A stretch of 64,000 bases of DNA, taken from the NCBI RefSeq assembly GCF_003201835.2, contig NZ_CP029289.2, positions 1,178,001 through 1,242,000 on the forward strand. Direction: 5' to 3'. Below the pieces are notes generated by a model. The model searched no databases. It was not told where the DNA came from and saw only the letters and a program-made list of their open reading frames with translations. A program made the position numbers and the translations under genes. The first letter of the stretch is position 1, and each line of letters starts with the position of its first letter. Positions 27,490 through 35,288 of this stretch are shown here, one piece after another. Source of the stretch: Acidianus brierleyi (GTDB lineage Archaea; Thermoproteota; Thermoprotei_A; Sulfolobales; Sulfolobaceae).

Positions 27490-28677
27490 ATGAAATCCTA
27501 TATACATGCTACGATATCATCATCGTTAGCATGGGCAGGAAATATATACGACTTATTGTTAATGACATACGTATATTACTACATAATGAGAGCATTCTCA
27601 TTATCATATTTTGAAGTATCAATATTGTTCGCATTGGGATTAATAGGAAGAGTTATAGGAGGAATTATTTTTGGAAAATATGCTGACAGTATTGGAAGAA
27701 AGCCAGTACTTATTATTGGAACAGGGGGCTATGCAATTTTTCAAGGTTTAATGGCTTTTTCTCCTAATGTTTTCCTTCTTTTTATATTTAGAGCTATTGA
27801 AGGGATATTCATGGGCGCAGAATGGACTGCTGGAACTGTAATAGCTTATGAACAAGCGCCTAGATCCCTTAAAGGTTTTGTCACAGGAATAGTTCAAGCA
27901 GGCTATGGAATAGGTTATGCTCTTACTGGGATAACATACCTAGTATTTCTATCAATGATAAGTGATTGGAGATTATTCCTTTTAATGGGTGCAACACCTT
28001 TAATCTTACTGCCTTACGTTCAACTTAAAGTTAAAGAAAGCATTGTAAAAACTAGTAAAATAAGAATAAATTACAAGGGATATTTAAGTATACTATTAAA
28101 AGCTACATTAGGAATGTCTGGAATGTTTATAACATACTTTGCAGTATTTGGAAATTATCCTACTATAGCTACTGATTATGCAAAAATGCCAGAAGCTATC
28201 CTAGGAATACTCATGACAATAGCAAACTTGCTTCTAGCGTTCTCTTTCATATTATTTGGAAGATTAGCTGATAGAGTAAATAAAAAGAAGCTTATACTTA
28301 TGGGTTTAATAGGATTATTAGTATCTCTCCCACTTTCTGTTCCTGCACTTTCCCAGTTAGTAAATCTCTACATAATGGTACTAGGCACTCTCATGTTCTC
28401 TTTCTTTACAGGTTTTTGGCCAGTAATGCCTCTATTATTAGCTGATGCAGTACCATTAGAGGTTAGGGGTTTCCTATCTGGATTTGCCTATAATTTTGGC
28501 GGTCTTGCAGGAGGAATTGCCAACATAATACTAGGAGCAATTGAATCAATTTACGGCATAGACGCTCTTAGTAAAGCTATTAATATTATAGGCTTTACTG
28601 CAATAGTAATGGTATTTGTGAGCATAATCACTTGGCCAAAGAGCGGAAGTAAAGCAAAAATTATTTTACAGGCATGA
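27490..28677 (+). CDS. MFS transporter, metabolite:H+ symporter type
   Basis: A 395-residue carrier with twelve hydrophobic segments. The loop 2-3 signature GKYADSIGRKPVL (residues 58-70) is a good match to the MFS GxxxDRxGRR motif. The helix 4-5 region RAIEGIFMGAEWTAGTVIAYEQAP resembles the metabolite:H+ symporter branch (sialate, shikimate or dicarboxylate carriers). The second half repeats the motif (GRLADRVNKKK). The substrate is unknown. The ATG at 27490 has no ribosome site, in keeping with a leaderless first gene. Confidence 0.82.
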   Translation: MKSYIHATISSSLAWAGNIYDLLLMTYVYYYIMRAFSLSYFEVSILFALGLIGRVIGGIIFGKYADSIGRKPVLIIGTGGYAIFQGLMAFSPNVFLLFIFRAIEGIFMGAEWTAGTVIAYEQAPRSLKGFVTGIVQAGYGIGYALTGITYLVFLSMISDWRLFLLMGATPLILLPYVQLKVKESIVKTSKIRINYKGYLSILLKATLGMSGMFITYFAVFGNYPTIATDYAKMPEAILGILMTIANLLLAFSFILFGRLADRVNKKKLILMGLIGLLVSLPLSVPALSQLVNLYIMVLGTLMFSFFTGFWPVMPLLLADAVPLEVRGFLSGFAYNFGGLAGGIANIILGAIESIYGIDALSKAINIIGFTAIVMVFVSIITWPKSGSKAKIILQA

Positions 28678-28751
28678 TATTTTTTAGCAAATCCTTTTTT
28701 AATTAAAAAGCAAATTATACAATATAAAATGTTTAGTGATATTGATGAAAA

Positions 28752-28759
28752 TATTTAAA
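28752..28759 (+). promoter_or_regulatory. Likely TATA box of the universal stress gene
   Basis: TATTTAAA about 31 nt before the ATG at 28786, consistent with a nearly leaderless transcript. Confidence 0.45.
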
Positions 28760-28785
28760 TAACATATATTATACTCTTTCTCTAA

Positions 28786-29178
28786 ATGAAAATAGTTTTA
28801 GCATATGATGGATCTGAAAATTCAAAAAAGGCAGTTATATTTTCCTTGCGATTTGTAAAAAAAGAGGACGAAATACACGTTGTAACTGTAGTAAAAGAAG
28901 CTCCCAAATCTCCAGAACAAAAAATAATAGAATCCGAAGAAAAAGGAGCCAAGACTCTCGAAGAGATTAAAAGTGAAATGGAAGGATTCAATGTTAAAAC
29001 TAAGGTCCTAGAAAGTACTGACGTTTCCGATGCCATAATAGAATACTGTAAGGAAATAGGCTGCGATCTAATAGTAACAGGAAGTAGAGGATTAACGGGG
29101 ATTAAAAAAGCCATTATGGGCAGTGTGTCTAGCAGTCTTGTTAATAAATCTCCTTATCCTGTACTTGTTGTTAAGTAA
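28786..29178 (+). CDS. Universal stress protein (UspA family)
   Basis: A 130-residue single-domain protein. The first strand and acidic site are IVLAYDGSENSKKA, and the C-terminal ATP-binding signature is GSRGLTGIKKAIMGSVSSSL (G-x2-G-x9-G-[ST]), so it is probably an ATP-binding member. The role is in stress or energy status signalling, with no specific target known. It sits in the same direction 40 bp before the ABC exporter genes but probably has its own promoter. Confidence 0.9.
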   Translation: MKIVLAYDGSENSKKAVIFSLRFVKKEDEIHVVTVVKEAPKSPEQKIIESEEKGAKTLEEIKSEMEGFNVKTKVLESTDVSDAIIEYCKEIGCDLIVTGSRGLTGIKKAIMGSVSSSLVNKSPYPVLVVK

Positions 29179-29219
29179 AAGATATATCTTTTTTAACTTA
29201 ATATAACAGTGTTAATAAT

Positions 29220-30170
29220 ATGAGCTCTGTAATAGCTAAGAATTTAACAAAGAAATATGGGGATTTTACTGCAGTAGATCATATTAATTTTGAAATAGAA
29301 AAAGGAGAAATTTATGGATTATTAGGACCCAACGGAGCAGGGAAAACTACTACAATAAAAATGTTAACTGGTCTAGTGCCGCCTACAGAAGGCGATGCAA
29401 TAATAGCTGGCTTCAGTGTTAAGGAAAAACCTATAGAGGTAAAAAAGAGAATAGGTTGGATCTCATCTGAGGTAATTTTAGACGATGAACTCACTGCATG
29501 GGAAAATTTGGAAATACAAGCAAAGCTAGAAGGCGTTAAGGATTGGAAGGAGAGAGGAGATCAATTATTGGACTACTTTGGAATTAAAGAGTTCAAAAAT
29601 AGAAAAGCAGGAAAATTTTCTACTGGTATGAGAAAAAAATTGGAGGTATCTATGGCATTACTTAACTCTCCAGAAATTATATTCATGGATGAACCTACTA
29701 TTGGACTCGATGTAAACACTAGAGCGTCTATGTGGAAATTAATAAGACAAATAAATAAGGATTACTCAGTTACTGTATTATTAACCACCCATTATATGGA
29801 AGAAGCCGATATGCTTTGTAGTAGAATAAGCATAATTAACAAAGGAAAAATAATAGCTACTGGAACCCCGGAGTATCTAAAAGAAAAATATGGGGGAGAT
29901 GTAATAGAAATAGAACTTAAAAAAGATATTGAAGTGAAATTACCTTATACTATAGTTAAAAAAGATGGAACTTTAAGAATAAAAGTTCCTAATGCAGAAA
30001 ATACTCTTTTAGAAATAATAAACACTATAGGAGGAAATAACATAAAATCTCTAAAAGTAAATAAATCGAGTTTAGATACGGTATTTCTAACGCTAACTGG
30101 AGGAAGTATAGAGGAGGAAGATTTTGACGCAAAGAAATTCTATGCAATGTTAAGAAGAGCAAGAAGGTGA
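29220..30170 (+). CDS. ABC-2 type exporter, ATP-binding subunit
   Basis: A 316-residue ATPase. Walker A is GPNGAGKTT near residue 37, the Q-loop region follows near 80, the signature FSTGMRKKLE lies near 137, Walker B is IIFMDEPTIGLD near 156, and the switch His is in TTHYMEEADM near 190. A C-terminal extension of about 90 residues is typical of drug, Nod-factor or CcmA-type exporters. The stop overlaps the permease gene start region (GTGA at 30167-30170). Substrate unknown. Confidence 0.9.
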   Translation: MSSVIAKNLTKKYGDFTAVDHINFEIEKGEIYGLLGPNGAGKTTTIKMLTGLVPPTEGDAIIAGFSVKEKPIEVKKRIGWISSEVILDDELTAWENLEIQAKLEGVKDWKERGDQLLDYFGIKEFKNRKAGKFSTGMRKKLEVSMALLNSPEIIFMDEPTIGLDVNTRASMWKLIRQINKDYSVTVLLTTHYMEEADMLCSRISIINKGKIIATGTPEYLKEKYGGDVIEIELKKDIEVKLPYTIVKKDGTLRIKVPNAENTLLEIINTIGGNNIKSLKVNKSSLDTVFLTLTGGSIEEEDFDAKKFYAMLRRARR

Positions 30171-30172
30171 TC

Positions 30173-30943
30173 ATGATGATGGAAAAACTCTCTGCACTAT
30201 ATATGAGAGAAATTAAGAGAATTTATAGAAGTATATACATGTGGATAATGCTTATTTCTCAGCCTATAATGTGGTTAGTATTTTTTGGAAGTAGTTTTTC
30301 TGGAGTACCCAAAGAGTTTCTTCAAACATTCTTTCATACCGATAACTATATTGCATTTATCTTACCTGGAGAACTCTCTGTATCAATGCTTTTTGTAGGT
30401 ATGTTTAGCTCTATGAGTCTTATACAAGATAAAAGATTTGGATATCTCAAGAGAGTTTTAATAACTCCTACTCCAAAGTATAATATATTTCTAGCCAAGG
30501 CACTAGGAGGTGCAACTAGAGGAATACTTCAAGCTCCGATAATGATTATAGCTAGTTTAGCACTAGGAGTCTCATTAAATCTTACACCTATGTCAATAAC
30601 AGTATTATTCTTAGCGTTATTCTTTGTAGGTATAGGATTTTCATCACTGTATTCAGTTCTTACTGTAAAAACAAGTGATTGGCAGGCTCCAGGGGTAGTG
30701 GCAAATCTAATAAATTTACCTCTGATGTTCTCAAGTACTGCATTATTCCCTAAAACATTTTTCCCAGTATGGCTTAAGCTGATAAGCGACGTTAATCCTA
30801 TCACTTATTCTGCAGAACTGGGCAGAGAAGCATTACTTTTGAATGATCCAAACTGGACATACTTAGCATATCTAGGTATATTCGCTTTAGCAATGTTAAT
30901 TATAGGATCTCTAATAACGGATAAAGAAATGACTGCTGAATAA
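30173..30943 (+). CDS. ABC-2 type exporter, permease subunit
   Basis: About 256 residues with six hydrophobic segments and the ABC-2 membrane signature in the second half (LINLPLMFSSTALFPKTFFPVWLKLISDVNPITY). The first ATG (30173) follows GGTGATC directly; an in-frame GTG at 30167 is possible. It forms the transporter with the ATPase encoded just upstream. Substrate unknown. Confidence 0.87.
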   Translation: MMMEKLSALYMREIKRIYRSIYMWIMLISQPIMWLVFFGSSFSGVPKEFLQTFFHTDNYIAFILPGELSVSMLFVGMFSSMSLIQDKRFGYLKRVLITPTPKYNIFLAKALGGATRGILQAPIMIIASLALGVSLNLTPMSITVLFLALFFVGIGFSSLYSVLTVKTSDWQAPGVVANLINLPLMFSSTALFPKTFFPVWLKLISDVNPITYSAELGREALLLNDPNWTYLAYLGIFALAMLIIGSLITDKEMTAE

Positions 30944-31023
30944 TAACTCAAGAATTTTGTTTTTAATAAATTATCCCTTATGTTATTTAATGAAATAATA
31001 TTAAAATAATAGTTAAGGATAAA

Positions 31024-32430
31024 CTATGCGGTAGCTTCGACTTTTTTCTTTATTCGCTCAATATATTCGTCTATATTTATTAATTCATTATTTTCATCTA
31101 CAACTAAACTACCAGGTTTTCCTTTTCTACCTTTAAATATATACCATACTAACATTATGGATAAAGTAGACGTTAAAAATAATGTCTGAGGTAAATCTGG
31201 AGCTTGCAAAGAAGTCAATATTCCCCATAAGTTTAAACTTGTTGCTGCTATAGGAATTATTATTGTAGATATTCCTAATTGTCTTATTCTATAATAAAAT
31301 ACTGGGACTCCAAAACCGTCTACAACTCTTCCGCTTAACCAAAGTAAACTACTTATTACACTTATTTCTAAAAATGCATTTGTTATACCAACCATAAAGA
31401 CAGAAGTAAAAGCAATTATGCCTGTTAAAGACCCCACAAATAAAGTAGCAAAGAGAGGTTCTCCTGACCTATTTACTTTTGAGAATATTTTAGGTGCTGA
31501 TCCTTCCCTAGATAGATTAAATATAATTCTTGCTGCGCCTATAGTTGTTCCTATGTTAGAAGATAATAAACTGTTTATAGACAAAATTAGGCCTATTACC
31601 ATTGGTATTGAACCAAAATAGAACATCTCATAAAGCAAAGGCTGTGGAGAATTGGCTAAATTAGAGAGAGAACCATGCCATAATGCTACTAATGCATATG
31701 TTCCTAAAAGCATGGAGATCCCTCCTACAAGTAAAGAAATCCACATTCCTTGCGTAATAGTTTTTGTAGGTTTTTTAGTCTCTTCTCCTAAATACGTTGC
31801 AGCTCCAGCTCCAGAAATACTAACCATAGATAATACGAATGCATCTGCTAGATTTTGGGCAGAAACCCCACTAGGTACAAAGTAATTACCATGAATACCT
31901 CTTGATAATGATGTTGCAAATAAAAATATTAGAAGAGCTGCTTCTAATGTAGCACTAATTGAAACAACATAACCTAATAATTGTTTTATGTGAGTAAGGG
32001 AAATTAGGGTTGGATATAATATTCCGAAAATAAGAACAGAATAACCAACCCAACTAGGCATTGAATAGCCTAGTATTTCGTAAGATATTGAAACCAATAA
32101 GTAGAGAGTGATTGCATTTACTGCGTTTAGAAAAGAGTAAGCAAATGATTCTGTTAACGCTTCAAAGAAAGATATTCTCTTGGACTTCCATGCACTATAT
32201 CCATATGTGTAATATCCTCCTGCAGAAGCTATTTTCCTTGTATAACCAGTTAATGTAAATATCCATAAAGCACTTCCTAAAAGAGCTAATAATGTGGTAA
32301 ATACTACAGAATATCCAGCGTAAACTATAGCCGCAGTTGATGTAGATACTACACTGCCTAAAGGCGCAGTAACAGCCATAGCTTGGCCGTAGGTTCCCCT
32401 TAAAGAAATAGAAGCTTTGTTGAGTCTCAT
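31024..32430 (-). CDS. APC-superfamily amino acid permease
   Basis: A 468-residue protein with about twelve hydrophobic segments. Helix 1 has the APC unwound-helix motif region (AMAVTAPLGSVVS) and helix 6 has VSISGAGAATYLGEETKKPTK, the classic 'E-x2-[NK]P' site. It imports amino acids or related compounds by ion coupling; the exact substrate cannot be told. A good ribosome site (AAAGGGAG) lies 4 nt before the ATG. A 13-bp inverted repeat lies upstream. Confidence 0.85.
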   Translation of the reverse strand: MRLNKASISLRGTYGQAMAVTAPLGSVVSTSTAAIVYAGYSVVFTTLLALLGSALWIFTLTGYTRKIASAGGYYTYGYSAWKSKRISFFEALTESFAYSFLNAVNAITLYLLVSISYEILGYSMPSWVGYSVLIFGILYPTLISLTHIKQLLGYVVSISATLEAALLIFLFATSLSRGIHGNYFVPSGVSAQNLADAFVLSMVSISGAGAATYLGEETKKPTKTITQGMWISLLVGGISMLLGTYALVALWHGSLSNLANSPQPLLYEMFYFGSIPMVIGLILSINSLLSSNIGTTIGAARIIFNLSREGSAPKIFSKVNRSGEPLFATLFVGSLTGIIAFTSVFMVGITNAFLEISVISSLLWLSGRVVDGFGVPVFYYRIRQLGISTIIIPIAATSLNLWGILTSLQAPDLPQTLFLTSTLSIMLVWYIFKGRKGKPGSLVVDENNELINIDEYIERIKKKVEATA

Positions 32431-32432
32431 AA

Positions 32433-32552
32433 TCTCCCTTTAAGCTTTTCGCTCCTTAGACTTTATAAGTCTTTCCTACTTTGTTATCATCAATTTCATG
32501 AAAGCTTAAAAGACAATCCTCATAAAAAGTATAAATTTGGCTTAAAGGGAGA
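32433..32552. repeat. 13-bp inverted repeat upstream of the permease gene
   Basis: TCTCCCTTTAAGC at 32433-32445 and its exact complement GCTTAAAGGGAGA at 32540-32552, 94 bp apart. The inner arm includes the ribosome site of the permease gene. Between them is a near-palindrome AGACTTTATAAGTCT (32457-32471). It may be a regulator site or a small element remnant. Confidence 0.45.
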
Positions 32553-32619
32553 CTAAAAATCTTTTAGTTAAATTAGTTCATAGTTTTCAAAAAATTTATT
32601 TCCACTAAAAAAAGTATTT

Positions 32620-32925
32620 TCATTCTTTAGAATCGTTAATACACTCTTCTAATGTTTTCTTTAGATCTTCAAATCTTATTTTCATTTCTGGAGGGAATGG
32701 TTTTTTAGGCTTTATTGAATTTAAAATGGAAATTGCTTCTTGAACGAGCTTTATTGAGGCATCTTTATTTTTAGCCTCATATGCATCTCTAACCTTCTTT
32801 GCTGCTAATTTAGCATTTTTTAAGTCATCCTCAGTTATTTCTCCGTCCCTAACTAAGAAAGTTTCCATGTCAGTTAACACTAGTGGAATTTCAAGATCTA
32901 TGGCCTTCCATAGTTTTTCGTAAAT
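32620..32925 (-). CDS. Hypothetical helical protein
   Basis: About 101 residues from the ATG at 32925 (MIYEKLWKAID); a start at 32943 would add six hydrophobic residues. The chain is almost entirely predicted helix, acidic at the C terminus, with KPKKPFPPE in a loop near residue 75. There is no membrane segment. It is a conserved-looking cytoplasmic protein of unknown function. Confidence 0.55.
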   Translation of the reverse strand: MYEKLWKAIDLEIPLVLTDMETFLVRDGEITEDDLKNAKLAAKKVRDAYEAKNKDASIKLVQEAISILNSIKPKKPFPPEMKIRFEDLKKTLEECINDSKE

Positions 32926-33040
32926 CATCAAGATAAATAACAAAGAGAGATATATTTATCTTCTAGTCATCTTTATCAGATTCAGGGGGGCGTTCAGTAA
33001 TAAATATTTTGGTTGAACTTCAAGCATAATGTCAACTAAG

Positions 33041-33074
33041 ATTGCCACGTGTACCTTTCAATCCACGTGGCGAT
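33041..33074. terminator. Strong stem-loop beyond the IS110 transposase
   Basis: Arms ATTGCCACGTG (33041-33051) and CACGTGGCGAT (33064-33074) pair over 10 of 11 positions, with a 12-nt loop. It lies just after the transposase stop at 33085 and could end its transcript or mark the element end. Confidence 0.4.
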
Positions 33075-33084
33075 TTGGGGAGGA

Positions 33085-34060
33085 TCACTTAGGCTCATAA
33101 GGCTTATTATTATACCAAACACTCCAAACTATTCTAGCCAATTTCCTGGCTAAAGCAGTGTACAACTTCTTTCCCTTCAACTTTTCCTTATGGTTCTCGT
33201 AAAATTCTAGTAATGTAGGATTACGAGAGTAATTCATCTCAGCGAGGAAGTAGAACAAGCTGCGCAAGTACTTATTACCCTTCTTCGATATTCCCTTACA
33301 GTAGCTTTACCGCTCCTCTCAACTATTGGGTCTAAACCACAGTAGGCTACGAAGGACTCAGGGTTAGGAAAGCGTTTAATGTCCCAACAATGCCTATTAT
33401 TATTCCCGAAGAAAGTTTTCCTATTCCCGGTATAGTTAATAGAACGTGATTTTCAGACTGTGATTGTATCATTTTCTCTACTTCTTTTATTTTCTCGCTT
33501 GTTTCCAGTAGTGCTTTAGATAATACTTCGATTTCTTCAAGTACGATCTTTGTGTACTCTAAGTTGTATAATTGTATTTTGAAGTTTCCTTTAGAGAATT
33601 CTTCAAGCATTTCCTTGCTTATTTTTTCCTCGTCACTGACTAGGAATAGTGCTCTTTTTACCCTGTTCTTGTACTTTACTTCAAGGTCTTTTAGGAAGAT
33701 ATATAGTGTTACTAGTTCTTTCAATGGGTTGTAGTTGTACTCCTTTGCCTTGTTTGCCATGTTTATTAGTTTTTGTGCGTCGTAAAAATCTGTTTTCTTT
33801 CCTCTCAAGTCCTTCTCCTTCCATAGTATATTTGGGCTTACTTGTAGTATCTTGATCCCTTTTTCCTTGAAGTATTGACATGGTTTTATTGAGTATGCTC
33901 CTGTCGGTTCGACCACTATTGTGTTTAGTTTCACTTTTAGTATTTCTTCATAACCCTTCTTGTTGTTCTCGTAGACCCTCCCCTCACTCGTTACTAGATG
34001 ATCTTTTGATATGTCTATTCCTAGGATCCCTACCTCTTTATCACACCTATATCCGTGCAT
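33085..34060 (-). pseudogene. IS110-family DEDD transposase, two frameshifts (copy 1)
   Basis: Read from ATG 34060 (MHGYRCDKEVGILGIDISK). The RuvC-like part has the first catalytic Asp in GIDISKD, Glu in VVEPTGAY, and the Asp pair in KKTDFYDAQKL. The C-terminal Tnp part has IPGIGKLSSG and then SFVAYCGLDP, which holds the region of the catalytic serine. Compared with copy 2 there is a 1-nt deletion near 33383 and a 4-nt deletion (one TTAC unit) near 33292-33299. These split the C-terminal domain, so no full enzyme is made. Confidence 0.82.
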
Positions 34061-34413
34061 ATTATCACAATGTTCAGTCCGATGGTAGGGGTTTGTCACG
34101 CCCCCGTTCGAAGACTTTGCTTCAGTCAAAGGGTCGACCATGTTTCCCAGTTGGAGAGTATTACCCTCCCCAACTAATTAATCTATATAGGTTCAAAGGG
34201 GGCGGAAGACTCCATCCGTGGAGATGGATAGGCTCCACATGCTTTGCCTCTAACATGGCTAGGCGATAGCTTGAAGAGCCGAAGGAACTACTTGATTGGG
34301 GTCAACTTGAGGGCCTTCACTACCTCCTCTCCTATACCTAGTCTTCTTAGTCTCACCCTTGTAAAGCTTGTCTTCTTGTTTAGGAGTGTTGTTCGTGAAA
34401 ATCACCGTAGGAG
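34061..34413 (-). ncRNA. IS110 non-coding end, candidate bridge RNA region (copy 1)
   Basis: About 353 bp between the element end and the transposase ATG, conserved with copy 2 apart from small indels although it holds no credible protein. It contains GC-rich hairpin-forming stretches (for example TCCATCCGTGGA). In IS110 elements with a long 5' non-coding end, this region encodes the bridge RNA that pairs with donor and target DNA. The assignment is by position and conservation; no fold was computed. Confidence 0.45.
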
Positions 34414-34440
34414 GCTCCACATTCCTTTAACAAACTTTTT

Positions 34441-34464
34441 ATCATTGTAAATATCATTGTAAAT
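34441..34464. repeat. Perfect 12-bp tandem repeat upstream of the CtaA-like gene
   Basis: ATCATTGTAAAT occurs twice head to tail, 14 nt before the ATG at 34479, in the short space left between the IS110 end and the gene. It may affect the promoter. Confidence 0.6.
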
Positions 34465-34478
34465 ACTACTAAAATACC

Positions 34479-35255
34479 ATGATATATCAAATAAGTATAG
34501 TTGCAGCATTATTAGCTGGTTTAACCATAGTTCTAGGAGGAATAGTAGAAGGGTATGGGTATGGATTATCCTTAGGTACTAATTGGCCTTACACAAGAAA
34601 TATCATGGAACTAGCTAGCAAGAAAGATCCAGAAGCTATACATAGGATAAGCGCTACTATAGTTGGTCTCATAGCATTAGGGTATGTGATTATATATCCG
34701 TCGTTAATCACTGCAATAGGATTTTCGGCAGTAGTAGCTACTGCACTTTTAGGAATGGCTACACTTTACGTACTTGCAGGAAAACTCCCATCATATTTTC
34801 AAGGTTTACATGATATTGCTGCATATACTACTTATGCCGTATATTTGCTTCTATTCTTAGAAGGTCTGGGATATCACGTAAATATTCTAAGTTTTATGAT
34901 AGACGCAGTTGTACCTCCTCATTTCTTGTATTTTGTGATCTTCATGGGAGGTGTAGTCACTGGTATGAGAAAAATGAAATTTGAAATTGGAAATGTTACT
35001 AGACCAAAGAACGCAATTCAAATATCTTGGGTATTACACTCTATACTAGCGGCAATATTCATTATAGCAGTAGCAATATTACATTACTGGCTAACACTAG
35101 TATTCACTGCAATAGAAATAGGTGTAGGTTTATTTGTTTATGACACAATAAATAGAAACTCTGCTAAACCCGGTATTTCAGTAGGTTTACATCAATTATT
35201 TTCGTTATTAGTTGTAACTGCAATAATAATTAACAGCTTAGGTATAGCAATTTGA
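34479..35255 (+). CDS. CtaA/COX15-like membrane protein (heme A synthase-like)
   Basis: A 258-residue protein with seven or eight hydrophobic segments. The first outer loop (GYGYGLSLGTNWPYTRN) and the His in the next helix (EAIHRISATIVGLIALGY) match the layout of CtaA, which has a GLS-PDWP loop and an HR motif. Further histidines suited to heme binding occur in FQGLHD and SVGLHQLFS. CtaA converts heme O to heme A for terminal oxidases in the membrane. Similarity is by motif only, and archaeal homologues are short, as here. The insertion sequence upstream leaves only 65 bp for its promoter. Confidence 0.6.
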   Translation: MIYQISIVAALLAGLTIVLGGIVEGYGYGLSLGTNWPYTRNIMELASKKDPEAIHRISATIVGLIALGYVIIYPSLITAIGFSAVVATALLGMATLYVLAGKLPSYFQGLHDIAAYTTYAVYLLLFLEGLGYHVNILSFMIDAVVPPHFLYFVIFMGGVVTGMRKMKFEIGNVTRPKNAIQISWVLHSILAAIFIIAVAILHYWLTLVFTAIEIGVGLFVYDTINRNSAKPGISVGLHQLFSLLVVTAIIINSLGIAI

Positions 35256-35288
35256 AGTCAGTCGAGGTGCATGCAATCATTAAATCAT

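Larger units (their letters stand above)
33041..34413 (-). mobile_element. IS110-family element, copy 1 (inactive)
   Basis: Its right boundary is fixed at 34413 by comparison with copy 2 (62792 onward): the two are nearly identical up to CTCCTACGG and then diverge. The element begins with CT at that end, as IS110 elements often do. No terminal inverted repeats are seen, also normal for the family. The left boundary is uncertain because copy 2 runs off the window; I set it at the hairpin just beyond the transposase stop. The transposase is broken. Confidence 0.75.

Noticed and set aside
33052..33063. CTTTCAATCC resembling part of a Sulfolobales CRISPR repeat
   Set aside because: It occurs once, inside the loop of a stem-loop. 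No array of repeats and spacers exists anywhere in the window.
33880..34450. Plus-strand ORFs over the IS110 element, and their mirror images at 62734-63320
   Set aside because: They are antisense to the transposase or lie in the non-coding end, with Cys/Ser/Leu-rich shadow translations. Conservation between copies is explained by the element itself.
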